From: Paraburkholderia susongensis
GTDB taxonomy: Bacteria > Pseudomonadota > Gammaproteobacteria > Burkholderiales > Burkholderiaceae
Length of the DNA: 64,000 nt
Assembly (NCBI RefSeq): GCF_900177725.1
Contig: NZ_FXAT01000007.1
Span: forward strand, 1-64,000
Reading direction: 5' to 3'
This document shows, in pieces, positions 8,160 through 17,526 of this stretch. Each line of letters starts with the position of its first letter. Position 1 is the stretch's first letter. The notes beneath the pieces were generated by a model. It was not told where the DNA came from. It saw only the letters and a list, made by a program, of their open reading frames with translations, and ran no database searches. The translations under genes were made by a program, and so were the position numbers.

Positions 8160-9002
8160 TCAATCTTTGGTACGGAGGCGATTTTCAAGCAACTTCGCGC
8201 GATACGCGCCTGGCGTCAAACCCATCCTCCGCCGAAAGACGCGCGTGAAGTGGCTTTGGTCTGTGAAACCGGCTGCCTCCGCGATGGCTGCGAGCGAATG
8301 GCGTCCACTAGCCAATTGGGTGCATGCGAAATCGAGCCGAAGCTGGCGCACGTACTCACCGACACTAAGGCCAAAGTGCTTACGGAATTCACGCGCGAGA
8401 TGGTCGGCGGAAACATGGCTATCTGAAGCGATTTCATCCAGCGTCAGCGACTCACTAAAGCGATCGTGCAGTAACGCTTCCACGCGACCGAGCCATCGGC
8501 GTGAACCGCCCGGCGTTGCATCGCGCAACACAGATCGCTTGCAGGCGGCGAGAAGTTCCAGTACCAGTCCTTCAATCGCGAGCGGCGTAGCCGAATCCTG
8601 TTCGCGGCACTCGCGGACCAGACGCCGCATCAACGACACCGGAGCCCCGTCGGCAAAGTCGTCCGGGCGATCGAGAACCCGGGTCCGACCATCAAGCCGT
8701 TGTAGCCACAAAGGCGAAAATTCTAGATGGAGTGCCTTGCCGCCCGCGCCGTACCAGCAATTTGCATGTGGCGTGCCTGCGGGGAAAAGTGTGAGTGACA
8801 TGGGCCCGTCTTTGCCGTGGCGTGTCGGCCAGGTCCGTGTGCCGCGGCCGTCCAGCACAAAACAGAAAAAGGGGTTGACGTGTTCGTGCTGTGGAATGAC
8901 CAGATCAGTTGCGAAGTGGGTCTCCACGATCGAGAGTCCGTCGTCGCCGTATTGCAGGGTGGTGGTGCCGAAGTAGTCACCCGCCTCAAGTGTTCTAAGC
9001 AT
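8160..9002 (-). CDS. AraC-family regulator
   Basis: 280 residues. An N-terminal cupin sensor (VIPQHEHVNPFFCFVLDGRG) is followed by paired helix-turn-helix units, the second being AIAEAAGFTDQSHFTRVFRR with MGLTPGAYR. It is divergent from the aromatic-acid MFS gene at 9259 across a 256-base region, so that MFS and the SDR behind it are the likely targets. A ligand from aromatic metabolism is inferred from those neighbours only. Confidence 0.9.
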   Translation of the reverse strand: MLRTLEAGDYFGTTTLQYGDDGLSIVETHFATDLVIPQHEHVNPFFCFVLDGRGTRTWPTRHGKDGPMSLTLFPAGTPHANCWYGAGGKALHLEFSPLWLQRLDGRTRVLDRPDDFADGAPVSLMRRLVRECREQDSATPLAIEGLVLELLAACKRSVLRDATPGGSRRWLGRVEALLHDRFSESLTLDEIASDSHVSADHLAREFRKHFGLSVGEYVRQLRLDFACTQLASGRHSLAAIAEAAGFTDQSHFTRVFRRRMGLTPGAYRAKLLENRLRTKD

Positions 9003-9126
9003 GGGACTGCTCCCAAAGAGACGTTGCAGTCGATTTTACTCGCGTCTATGGAATCGTTTGAAGGGCGGTTATGAGTTAAATCTCAGCCGTCCGGAACATC
9101 AGGCGATACCAATCCTGATCCCCAGC

Positions 9127-9171
9127 GCCTCCATACCCTGACGGCATGGAGGCAGACCCAATCAGTATTGG
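9127..9171. promoter_or_regulatory. Inverted repeats in the AraC/MFS control region
   Basis: Two palindromes lie between the divergent genes: GCCTCCAT / ATGGAGGC with an 11-base spacer (9127-9153), and CCAAT-N4-ATTGG (9158-9171). Either could be an operator for the AraC protein, although AraC sites are more often direct repeats. The MFS uses a TTG start at 9259 with GGAG eight bases upstream. Confidence 0.35.
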
Positions 9172-9258
9172 CGGAGCAATACGGGTTCGTATAGTCTGGG
9201 GCCCTTTATCGACCGATATAAATCAAAAGCGACGCCATCGCCCACGCACGGAGACCTC

Positions 9259-10596
9259 TTGAACAAGCCTCTCGACATCGCATCGCTCATTGACCGCGAA
9301 CCGCTTCGCCTCTATCAGTGGGGCATCTTTCTTCTTTGCTTTGCAACCGCCGTGTTCGACGGTTTCGACACGCAAGCCATTGCTTTTACGGGCCCGGCGA
9401 TTGTCGCAACATTCGGTTTGCGTCCCGGCGATCTTGCGCCCATCTTGATTGCCGGCACACTCGGCATGACGATCGGCGCGATGACGTTGGGCCTGATCGG
9501 CGACAGGGTAGGCCGACGTCCGGCGCTGCTCGTTGGTGTCGCTGTGTTCAGCATTGCGTCGCTGCTTACGGCCTGCGCGAGTAGCACCGTGCAGATTCTG
9601 GCGTTGCGATTCATCGCTGGACTCGGCATGGGCGGCTGTACACCGGTTCTGCTTGCCCTTGCCGCGGAGTACGGTTCGGCACGTCACAGAGGGGCGATCA
9701 TGACGGGGGTCCTGCTGGGCCTGCCGGCGGGAGCGATGCTGGGTGGACTGCTGGCGGCGCGCATGATGCCGGTGATCGGATGGCAGGGCGTGTTCGTTGT
9801 CGGCGGAGGCGCGCCGCTACTGTTTCTCGTCGTGCTGTATTTTGCGTTGCCGGAGTCTCTGCAATATCTGGCTAGCCGGTCTGGCAACGGCAGCGCACAG
9901 CGTGTGCGCAACACACTGCGTCGCATCGTGACCGTCGCGCTGCCGGCAGACGCGACGTTTCAGGTCCCCGGGACAGCCACTCGCGCCAGTGTGTCCGCGC
10001 TGTTCAGCAATGGCAATGCGCGTAACACCGTTGCTATCTGGGCAGTGTATCTGTGCAACTGGGTGGCGTGGTTCATGTTCCTTTCGTGGCTGCCTACCGT
10101 GCTGAAGGCCGCGGGCCTGCCGGTTTCGCAAGCGCCGATGGGTACGGTCATCGTCAATGCCGTGTTCATCGTTTGCGCGATTCCCCTCTCGATGCTTCTT
10201 CCCAAAGTGAACACCCGTCGCTTGCTGATAGCGTTGCTTGGACTCGGCATTGCGATCTCCGCCGGGCTTGCATATGCCGGCACTACGTGGGGCCTGGTGT
10301 TTGCGCTGGTGGGCGCGGCAGGGCTGGGTATCGGCGGACAGCAGATCGCGTTGAACTATCTGGTGGTGGGCGCCTATCCGACGACCCTGCGAGCAACGGC
10401 GACCGGGTGGGCAATCGGAATGGGCCGGGTGGGCGCGATTGCGGGTTCTGCTGTAGGCGGTACGGTCCTTGCGTACGGAGGTCCGAGCGGATTCTATCTG
10501 GCGTTGGCCGTGCCTCTTGCGGCAGCGATGCTCGCCGTCATCGCGATTCGTACGACGGGGCGCGTGGCCGACGGCGAACTTGCCGTCGCGCATTGA
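9259..10596 (+). CDS. MFS transporter, aromatic acid:H+ symporter (AAHS) type
   Basis: 445 residues, 12 predicted membrane segments. TM1 carries DGFDTQAIAF, the Asp-Gly-x-Asp element of PcaK/BenK-like aromatic acid carriers, and loop 2-3 has GDRVGRRP. Translation starts at TTG 9259 behind GGAGACC. The stop lies 10 bases before benD, so the two form an operon, and together they suggest uptake of benzoate or a related acid. The divergent AraC gene is the likely regulator. The exact substrate is inferred. Confidence 0.88.
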   Translation: MNKPLDIASLIDREPLRLYQWGIFLLCFATAVFDGFDTQAIAFTGPAIVATFGLRPGDLAPILIAGTLGMTIGAMTLGLIGDRVGRRPALLVGVAVFSIASLLTACASSTVQILALRFIAGLGMGGCTPVLLALAAEYGSARHRGAIMTGVLLGLPAGAMLGGLLAARMMPVIGWQGVFVVGGGAPLLFLVVLYFALPESLQYLASRSGNGSAQRVRNTLRRIVTVALPADATFQVPGTATRASVSALFSNGNARNTVAIWAVYLCNWVAWFMFLSWLPTVLKAAGLPVSQAPMGTVIVNAVFIVCAIPLSMLLPKVNTRRLLIALLGLGIAISAGLAYAGTTWGLVFALVGAAGLGIGGQQIALNYLVVGAYPTTLRATATGWAIGMGRVGAIAGSAVGGTVLAYGGPSGFYLALAVPLAAAMLAVIAIRTTGRVADGELAVAH

Positions 10597-10606
10597 TCTA
10601 TCGCTG

Positions 10607-11401
10607 ATGATAACTATGACCAAGAGCCATCGATTTCAGGACAAAGTCGTCGTCGTGACAGGGGCGGCCCAGGGGATTGGGCGCGGCGTTGCGCTCGCTG
10701 CCGCGGAAGAAGGTGCTACGGTCGTGCTCTGCGATCGTTCGGAACTCGTGCATGAGGTCGCCGCGGAAGTCTCCGCGCGAGGAGTACTGTGCCTGCCCGT
10801 TGTCGCGGACCTCGAAACCTACGCGGGTGCGAGCCGGTTGATGCAGGCGGCGCTTGACGCTTACGGTCGCATCGATGTCCTGGTGAACAACGTTGGTGGC
10901 ACGATCTGGACCAAGCCGTACGAGCACTACGAGGAAGAACAGATTGAGGCGGAAGTTCGACGTTCGCTCTTTCCAACGCTGTGGTGTTGCCGTGCCGTCT
11001 TGCCCACCATGATCGCGCAGCAGCGTGGTGCGATCGTCAATGTATCGTCGATTGCGACGCGCAGCATCTATCGTGTGCCGTACGCCGCATCCAAGGGAGG
11101 TGTCAACGCATTGACCGCGAGTCTCGCATTCGAGCATGCACAGGATCGCATTCGCGTGAACGCCGTCGCTACAGGCGGCACTGAAGCGCCGCCGCGCAAA
11201 GTACCACGCAATGCCGAAAGACAAAGCGACCAGGAGGCCGGATGGTATCAAGGCATCGTCGACCAGACGATCGCGTCCAGCCTGATGCATCGCTATGGAA
11301 CAATCGGCGAACAGGTGAGCGCGATTCTGTTCCTGGCTTCAGAGGAAGCGTCGTATATCACGGGTACGGTGCTGCCGGTCGGCGGCGGCGATCAGGGCTA
11401 G
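10607..11401 (+). CDS. benD: BenD-like cis-dihydrodiol carboxylate dehydrogenase (SDR)
   Basis: 264 residues from ATG 10607 (ATG 10616 also possible). BenD oxidises 1,6-dihydroxycyclohexa-2,4-diene-1-carboxylate to catechol with NAD+. The Rossmann motif is VTGAAQGIGRGVA; the segment VNNVGGTIWTKPYEHYEEEQ, the RRSLFPTLWCCRAVLP block and the C-terminal SYITGTVLPVGGGDQG are characteristic of BenD. The active site has Ser in NVSSIATRS and Tyr/Lys in YAASK. It is cotranscribed with the AAHS carrier. The benzoate dioxygenase genes benABC, which make its substrate, are not in this window. Confidence 0.85.
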   Translation: MITMTKSHRFQDKVVVVTGAAQGIGRGVALAAAEEGATVVLCDRSELVHEVAAEVSARGVLCLPVVADLETYAGASRLMQAALDAYGRIDVLVNNVGGTIWTKPYEHYEEEQIEAEVRRSLFPTLWCCRAVLPTMIAQQRGAIVNVSSIATRSIYRVPYAASKGGVNALTASLAFEHAQDRIRVNAVATGGTEAPPRKVPRNAERQSDQEAGWYQGIVDQTIASSLMHRYGTIGEQVSAILFLASEEASYITGTVLPVGGGDQG

Positions 11402-12453
11402 CGCGAAGGTTCTATCCAGCGCTTCGTCGATATATCCCGAGGTGCCGCAGTAGCGGATAGCCCGTAGGTCGCGGCAGTATCCGTTCAGGTGATCCCGACC
11501 GCTGAGGAAAATTGAAAGAGAATGTACGAACGAAATCCATCATCTCGTATCGCTCCATACGATAGATGAGGCAATACACGTTCGCTGCTGCCGCTCATAC
11601 TGCGCACAGCGCTCCCTCCGCTAACACACTCGCTCTCGTCCGTTAGCAGCCGACAGTCTGGCTGGATAAATGGCAAGGGAAATTCAAAGCGATCCGATGG
11701 TCTGGAAGGCTGCCGGCTGTCTATTCGCCCACCCCCAAACCGTATCCGCCCCGCAATACCCCGATCCGAAAAACTTCCACACAACAACGGCATCGGAACT
11801 CATAAAAAGTCAACTAAATTAAAACATATTTACAAATAACATTTGCCAAATTCTCAATTCATAAAATCAATAAAATTTGCATAACTTAATTGTTTACCAT
11901 ATTGAATAAACATAATCGAGCGACGCGATATCGTTGACACAGGATATTTCATCCGTCTAGACTCCCCACACATCGTGGAACTTACCGAAAATTCATAACA
12001 AATGTTTAGGATATTTGCTAAACAATTTCGATAAAAAAACTGACATGCGTTAAATCAAACCAGTTGTAAATATGCGCCATATATGCCGTTCTCATTTCCA
12101 TCCTGGGTAATCGGATGCGACATGACGCGCGTTTTGCATCGAAGCCCGTCACTGAATTCACCCTAAGCGGCATTGATCACGGAGCGCACTGACGCACCCG
12201 CAATGTTGCATGCACGGGAGACGAAGGCAGTGAAAACAGTTCGATGCGCTGGCGAACGGCGCGGCGATGAATTTCACCATGGGAGCCGCGCCTTCCACGT
12301 GGGGACACAAGCCTCGAACGCGCCGCCGTCCTTTCGGACACCTGCGGGTTCGTTGTAAAGCGTGCCGTCGGGATGAAGAGGAGCCCGATGGTTGCAGTCC
12401 AGGTTTCATGATGGCATCGCGTGATGCATTCGATAAAAAAGAAGGAGATACGC
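11402..12453. other. Long non-coding region with an AT-rich core
   Basis: No gene supported over ~1.05 kb. About 11800-12070 is strikingly AT-rich against the GC-rich surroundings and holds two identical palindromic sites (listed separately). The remaining ~380 bases before the GH92 lipoprotein return to normal GC and contain no good ORF, implying a promoter well upstream and a long leader, or a decayed gene. Confidence 0.6.
11891..12024. promoter_or_regulatory. Two TGTTTA-N10-TAAACA palindromes
   Basis: Site 1 is 11891-11912 and site 2 is 12003-12024. Both have the same 6-base arms and a 10-base spacer, 112 bases centre to centre, inside an AT-rich island. Identical arms and spacing argue for a dimeric regulator. 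The nearest downstream gene is the GH92 lipoprotein, ~430 bases away. The regulator is not identifiable from this window. Confidence 0.5.
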
Positions 12454-15117
12454 ATGAAGAATCTGCTGAAGCTCGCCGTGGTCTTGACGAGCGTCGCGGC
12501 GCTCGCGGGCTGTGGTGGCGACGATCACCCATCGCAAAGCCCGCATGCGGGAGGTGACACAGCCACTACGCCGGCGGGCGATACCGGTACGCCCGGCGCA
12601 ACGCCGCCAGTGGTCGAGCAGCGCGTGAACTTGCCGCTCACGCGCTACGTCAATGTTTTCATCGGCACGCAAGTGGCGACGACAGGCGGCGGATTTTCGG
12701 GCAACACGACGCCCGGCGCGCAGACGCCGTTCGGCATGGTCAGCTTCGGTCCCGACACGGCATCGGGGCCGCCGGGCGGATATGCCTACAACGACTCGAC
12801 GATCAGCTTCTTCAGCCTGACCCACCTGAGCGGCCCGGGATGCGGCGGTCAAGGCGGCGGCGGTGGCCTGCTCCCGTCCATTTCGTCCGCTCAGACCGAT
12901 CCGGCTAATCAGGGCAAGAATATTGTCATAGGTGACGGCTCCGGCGACTTCGATCATGCGAACGAATCCGCCCAACCCGGCTATTACAAGGTCACGAGCA
13001 ACACCGGCGTCACGAGCGAACTGACGGCCACGACTCGAACCGGCATGGCGCGATTCACCTATCCTGCCAGCGCCAGATCCAATGCCGTGCTCGTCGTCGA
13101 TGCGACGGTGTCCACCGACCAGCACAGCAGCGGAACCCGACCGGGCTCGATCACGCTGGACGCCACCCATCGGACCATCTCCGGCACGAGCATCGTCGGC
13201 GCGTTTTGTGGCGGCACATGGAACAAGCCCGTCTATTTCTACGCGCAATTCGATACGCCCTTGACTTCGGCATCGTCGGGCAAGAACGGTGTGGCGATTC
13301 TGCAATTCGATCTGTCGGCAAGCAAAACGAACTCTGTTCTGTATAAAGTCGGCATCTCTTCCGTCAGCGTGGCCAATGCCAAAGCCAATCTCACCGCCGA
13401 AAATTCCGGGTGGGATTTCGACGCGGTGAAGGCCGCTGCGGACAAGACGTGGGAAAACAGTTTGAACGCCATTCAGGTGGATCTCGCCGATCCGCAGAAG
13501 TTTGCCGGGCTAGGCTCATCACAACAAGTCGCCGCCCAAAAAAATCTGACGCTGTTTTATTCGGCCTTCTATCGTTCCTTTAGCGGACCGACGATCTACA
13601 GCGACGTGAATGGCGACTATCGCAGCATGAAGCAGACAGCTCTGAGCGAGAATGACGGCAATTCATTCCCAGCCAGAGCCACGGCGAACATCGCAAATGA
13701 TGACGCGTTCCAGGACGGCAATGGCAAGACTGTCGTGCCCGCGGCGCACTATTCCGGCTTTTCGATCTGGGACACTTACCGTTCTCTCACACAACTGCAG
13801 GCGCTGCTCTTTCCCGGCATTTCCAGCGACACGGTGCAATCGCTGGTTGCCGATGCGAAGCAGTGCGGCGCGCTTCCTCATTGGGTCGATGGCAGCGATG
13901 ATACGAAGCCGATGGAGGGCAATCACGCGCCGAGCCTCGTTGCGGGCGCCTATGCGTTTGGCGCGCGGAACTTCGATACGGCAACGGCGCGAACCTATAT
14001 GATCAGGAGTCAGACGGATCCGGTCAGCAGTTGCAACAATATGCTGAGCGTCGGGCGCGTGTCGACCAGCAATGACGCGAGCGTCATACCTAACTGGTTG
14101 GATAAGGGATATATCGCAACGGCCACTCCTTCGAGCAGTCCGTTCCACACCTCTTCCGTGACGATTGAAATGACCACGGCCGATCGTTCGGTCGGCGCGT
14201 TTCTGTCTTCCCTGCCCACCGCGAGTTCGGACCAGACGGCGATCAATGGCTTCTTCCAGCGGGCCGGGAACTGGAAAAATATCCTTAACTCGCAAACGAA
14301 GACGCTTCAGGCTCTGAATTCGACGGGCAGCTTCACGACCAACGCCGATGAAGGTTGTAACTCTGCATGTCCTGGCACGCTGTTTCACGAAGGTACAGAG
14401 CCGCAGTACTTCTGGAACATCGGCCATGACTATACGGCGCTGATTGCGGCAATCGGCGGTAATAGCGTCGCTACCGCACGCCTCGACAACCTGTTTGGCA
14501 TCGATAGAAGCGCAGGCTTTCCGCCGTCGTCCGCGCCGCCGACCAGTGCTTTGAACGGCGGCATGAACAGCAACCAGTTTTATATCGGCAACGAACCCGG
14601 GCTTGTCGAGCCGTGGGCTTATAACTGGACTGGGTCGCCGCAATCGGCGCAATACATCATTCCGCAGATCATGCAGCAGACTTTTCTCGTTTCTCCCGGA
14701 GGCCTGCCTGGCAATGACGATCTGGGTGCGACATCCACGTGGTATGTCTGGGCAGCGCTGGGACTTTATCCGGTGGTTCCTTCCGCACCGGGCATGGCGA
14801 TTTCGACGCCGCAGTTTTCCGGAATAACCGTATGGCTCGGCAACGGCAAGAAGCTGCGTATCGAGACCGATCGGCAGGCGATGCTGGATGACGTTCCTTA
14901 TATCAAGGAACTCAAGCTGAACGGTCAAACCTATAACGGCTCGTGGCTGCCGGTCGCCCAGATCGCCAATGGGGGCACGCTCTCCTATAAGCTGTCTACC
15001 GCACCGACTACCTGGGGCACGTCTGCAGATCTCACGCCGCCTTCGGGACCCAATGCGGATTACACCAGAAGTGTTGCTGCTCTCCCCGATTCTTCTGGGG
15101 CGACGTCGGCTAAATAG
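12454..15117 (+). CDS. GH92-family alpha-mannosidase-like lipoprotein
   Basis: 887 residues from ATG 12454, set by the strong GAAGGAGATA site just upstream. The lipoprotein signal ends at Cys20 (AALAGC), followed by a Gly/Thr/Pro-rich linker. GH92 enzymes are calcium-dependent exo-mannosidases acting on mannans and N-glycans. Family blocks are TPFGMVSFGPDT, SLTHLSGPGC, WDTYRSLTQLQALLFP, EGTEPQYFWNIGHD (Glu646) and PGNDDLGATSTWYVWAALGL. It is anchored in a membrane, probably the outer membrane, so it would trim mannose from external or periplasmic glycans. It stands alone between a large control region and a strong terminator. The linkage cleaved is not predictable from sequence. Confidence 0.9.
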   Translation: MKNLLKLAVVLTSVAALAGCGGDDHPSQSPHAGGDTATTPAGDTGTPGATPPVVEQRVNLPLTRYVNVFIGTQVATTGGGFSGNTTPGAQTPFGMVSFGPDTASGPPGGYAYNDSTISFFSLTHLSGPGCGGQGGGGGLLPSISSAQTDPANQGKNIVIGDGSGDFDHANESAQPGYYKVTSNTGVTSELTATTRTGMARFTYPASARSNAVLVVDATVSTDQHSSGTRPGSITLDATHRTISGTSIVGAFCGGTWNKPVYFYAQFDTPLTSASSGKNGVAILQFDLSASKTNSVLYKVGISSVSVANAKANLTAENSGWDFDAVKAAADKTWENSLNAIQVDLADPQKFAGLGSSQQVAAQKNLTLFYSAFYRSFSGPTIYSDVNGDYRSMKQTALSENDGNSFPARATANIANDDAFQDGNGKTVVPAAHYSGFSIWDTYRSLTQLQALLFPGISSDTVQSLVADAKQCGALPHWVDGSDDTKPMEGNHAPSLVAGAYAFGARNFDTATARTYMIRSQTDPVSSCNNMLSVGRVSTSNDASVIPNWLDKGYIATATPSSSPFHTSSVTIEMTTADRSVGAFLSSLPTASSDQTAINGFFQRAGNWKNILNSQTKTLQALNSTGSFTTNADEGCNSACPGTLFHEGTEPQYFWNIGHDYTALIAAIGGNSVATARLDNLFGIDRSAGFPPSSAPPTSALNGGMNSNQFYIGNEPGLVEPWAYNWTGSPQSAQYIIPQIMQQTFLVSPGGLPGNDDLGATSTWYVWAALGLYPVVPSAPGMAISTPQFSGITVWLGNGKKLRIETDRQAMLDDVPYIKELKLNGQTYNGSWLPVAQIANGGTLSYKLSTAPTTWGTSADLTPPSGPNADYTRSVAALPDSSGATSAK

Positions 15118-15124
15118 TGCTAAT

Positions 15125-15158
15125 GCCTCCCCGGCTTTGCTGCCGGGGAGGCTCTTTT
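15125..15158 (+). terminator. Rho-independent terminator of the GH92 gene
   Basis: Perfect 11-bp GC-rich stem (15125-15135 with 15142-15152), six-base loop TTTGCT, then TCTTTT, eight bases after the stop codon. Confidence 0.9.
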
Positions 15159-15436
15159 GCGAGCCTGTGCGTTGGCGATTGTCGATATGCAACGACGTTC
15201 GCGAAGCCTCAAACGACGGAAAAATAACCGGAAGCCGCCGTTCGAATGGCGATGCGTGAATGTCAGCAAAGGCCGACAGGACTAAACCGCTCGCGCGGTA
15301 AGGGTCTCCGTCCCGCCTCTGGCGGGGAACGACAGGTCAGTGGCGCCGGTGGTTATGTTGGTGACTGAGGTAACCCACCGCTGTCAAAAATGTTCGCCGC
15401 TATGCGAGGAAGAATCGACGCCCTGATCGGCCGGCT
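15159..15436. other. Short gene-free stretch
   Basis: Between the terminator and the convergent LysR gene. I see GC-rich short inverted elements (for example around CCGCTCGCGCGG and CCCGCCTCTGGCGGG, 15285-15330) but no gene. Confidence 0.4.
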
Positions 15437-16357
15437 TCATTCTCTTCCGCCCAAATCGCAAATGAGTTGCTCTTTCAACAGCGCATCGAGCCAGTCGGCG
15501 AATACCTGAACCCTGCGTGACAGGTGTTGCCGATGCGGATAGAGCAGGTTCATCGGCATGGGCGCAGCCCGGTATGCGGGCATCACCTCGATCAGTTCGC
15601 CCGCACGCAGATGCTGCTGCACGTCATAGGCAGGAATCTGGATCAAGCCTAGTCCTGCAAGGCAACATGCGATATATGCCTCCGCGCTGTTGACCGTTAC
15701 GCGGCCTTGCGTTGTCAACGTCCTTGCGGTCTCACCGTCCAGCCATTCCCAAGGCCCGATACGTCCGTTCGACGGGGACGCGTACTGAACGACCTGGTGG
15801 GTTTCCATGTCGCCTGGCGTGCAAGGCGTACCGTGACGGGACAAATAGAGGGGGCTCGCAACGTTGATTAGTGCCAGATTGCCAATGGGACGCGCGATCA
15901 TGCCGGAATCCTGCGGCTTACCTACGCGCAGCACGCAGTCGACGCGTTCTTCGACAAGGTCGATCGCGCGATCGGTCAGGCCGAGCGCAATATCGATTTT
16001 CGGATAGGACGCGAGGAATCCCGGCAGTGCGGGTGCGATGATCAGCCGGCCTATACGGCCCGGCACGTCGACGCGCAGCATGCCGCCCGGTCCTACCGAT
16101 GTCTGCCGGAACAGGTTCTCGGTCTCCTCGACATCTGCAATCAGGCGCAGGCAGCGCTCATAGAGCGCGATGCCGTCCTGCGTCGGCGACACCTTACGCG
16201 TTGTCCGATGCAGCAACCGGGCGCCGATCCGTCCTTCCAGCTCCTGAATCGCCGCGGATACCGACGAACGAGGCAAGCCGAGTGTGTCCGCCGCTCGCGT
16301 GAAATTGGTGCATTCGACAACGCGTGCGAAGACGCGAAACAGGTCAATACGATCCAC
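15437..16357 (-). CDS. LysR-family transcriptional regulator
   Basis: 306 residues from GTG 16357, chosen because the conserved LysR start (DRIDLFRVFARVVE) begins there; the frame is open to 16447. The helix-turn-helix is FTRAADTLGLPRSSVSAAIQ with LEGRIGARLLHRTTR. The effector domain has IDLVEERVDCVLRVG, placing it in the same branch as the 4378 gene. It is divergent from the SDR at 16607, the likely target, and a palindrome lies between them. Confidence 0.9.
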   Translation of the reverse strand: MDRIDLFRVFARVVECTNFTRAADTLGLPRSSVSAAIQELEGRIGARLLHRTTRKVSPTQDGIALYERCLRLIADVEETENLFRQTSVGPGGMLRVDVPGRIGRLIIAPALPGFLASYPKIDIALGLTDRAIDLVEERVDCVLRVGKPQDSGMIARPIGNLALINVASPLYLSRHGTPCTPGDMETHQVVQYASPSNGRIGPWEWLDGETARTLTTQGRVTVNSAEAYIACCLAGLGLIQIPAYDVQQHLRAGELIEVMPAYRAAPMPMNLLYPHRQHLSRRVQVFADWLDALLKEQLICDLGGRE

Positions 16358-16497
16358 GTTTGCCACCGCCTTCGTGAGCGCGCAGCTCGACGGCGTGTCG
16401 AGGTTTCTGCGCGGAATGCAGTCCATCGCTTCGGCACGCGCACGCACAACCAGTCTCGTTCGCAGCCATGCCCAGGCACGCCTTTTTACTGTTCGAC

Positions 16498-16522
16498 TTT
16501 TCTGACCAGTGATGTCAGAAAA
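16498..16522. promoter_or_regulatory. Palindrome between divergent LysR and SDR genes
   Basis: Perfect 9-bp arms TTTTCTGAC and GTCAGAAAA with a 7-base spacer, ~85 bases before the SDR start. It contains the T-N11-A layout expected of a LysR site and is the best operator candidate here. Confidence 0.55.
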
Positions 16523-16606
16523 AGCAGATTTAAACGGTTTTTCTGGAATATATCATCCACAGGATGAGAGGCTGCATAGGGCGGCTTCAGCACTGGGGGA
16601 TGAAAC

Positions 16607-17380
16607 ATGGCAAACCACAGCATCAAAGGCAAAATCATCGTCATTGCGGGCGGGGCGAAAAATCTTGGCGGGCTGATTGCACGGGATCTTGCTGCACAGG
16701 GCGCCACGGCTGTGGCGATTCACTACAACAGCGCGAGCTCAAAGGCCGCAGCGGACGAGACACTTGCGGCGATCGAGTCGGCAGGTGCCACCGCAGTCGC
16801 TTTCCAGGCCGATCTGACCTCGGCCGGGGCGGTCGAGAAACTGTTTTCGGATGTCGTCGCCGCCGTCGGCCGCCCCGATATTGCGATCAATACGGTAGGT
16901 AAGGTGTTGAAGAAGCCGTTCGTCGACATCACCGAGGCTGAATACGATGAGATGACGGCGGTGAATTCCAAGTCTGCGTTCTTCTTTCTCAAAGAAGCAG
17001 GCAAGCACGTCAACGACAATGGCAAGATCGTCACGCTCGTCACGTCGCTACTTGGCGCGTTCACGCCGTTTTATGCTGCCTATGCGGGCACCAAGGCTCC
17101 GGTCGAGCATTTCACACGGGCAGCGGCCAAGGAATTCGGCGCGCGCGGCGTCTCCGTCACGGCCGTCGGCCCCGGGCCTATGGACACGCCATTCTTCTAT
17201 CCCGCCGAAGGCGCGGAAGCAGTGGCTTACCACAAGACCGCCGCCGCGCTCTCGCCGTTCTCTACGACGGGTTTGACTGACATCAAGGATGTGGTGCCCT
17301 TCATTCGCCATCTGGTCAGCGACGGATGGTGGATTACGGGGCAAACCATTCTGATAAACGGCGGTTATACGACCAAGTAA
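16607..17380 (+). CDS. Short-chain dehydrogenase/reductase
   Basis: 257 residues. The cofactor motif is GGAKNLGG (residues ~15-22), an acceptable variant of TGxxxGxG; the usual NNAG is INTVGK. The catalytic Ser lies in LVTSLLGAF and Tyr/Lys in YAGTK. The C-terminal GWWITGQTILINGGY is typical of classical SDRs. Divergent from a LysR gene with a palindrome between, so probably substrate-induced. The substrate cannot be named from sequence. Confidence 0.88.
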   Translation: MANHSIKGKIIVIAGGAKNLGGLIARDLAAQGATAVAIHYNSASSKAAADETLAAIESAGATAVAFQADLTSAGAVEKLFSDVVAAVGRPDIAINTVGKVLKKPFVDITEAEYDEMTAVNSKSAFFFLKEAGKHVNDNGKIVTLVTSLLGAFTPFYAAYAGTKAPVEHFTRAAAKEFGARGVSVTAVGPGPMDTPFFYPAEGAEAVAYHKTAAALSPFSTTGLTDIKDVVPFIRHLVSDGWWITGQTILINGGYTTK

Positions 17381-17526
17381 GCGCGCGAACGAAATCTCTC
17401 TTCTGGAGGAGAGAAGTGTCGATCCTCGGGGATGGGTATTCCCAAATCCGTGCAAATCGGTAATCTGCGAGTTCTCAGTGAACGAAAAAAGCCTCGCTGA
17501 CTGAATGCAAACATTCGGACCATGCC

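Noticed and set aside
11800..12070. AT-rich island considered as a replication origin
   Set aside because: No cluster of DnaA-box-like 9-mers or replication genes nearby; palindromes fit a control region better.
13663..15192. 509-codon minus-strand frame opposite the GH92 gene
   Set aside because: Antisense shadow of a well-supported GH92 coding region.
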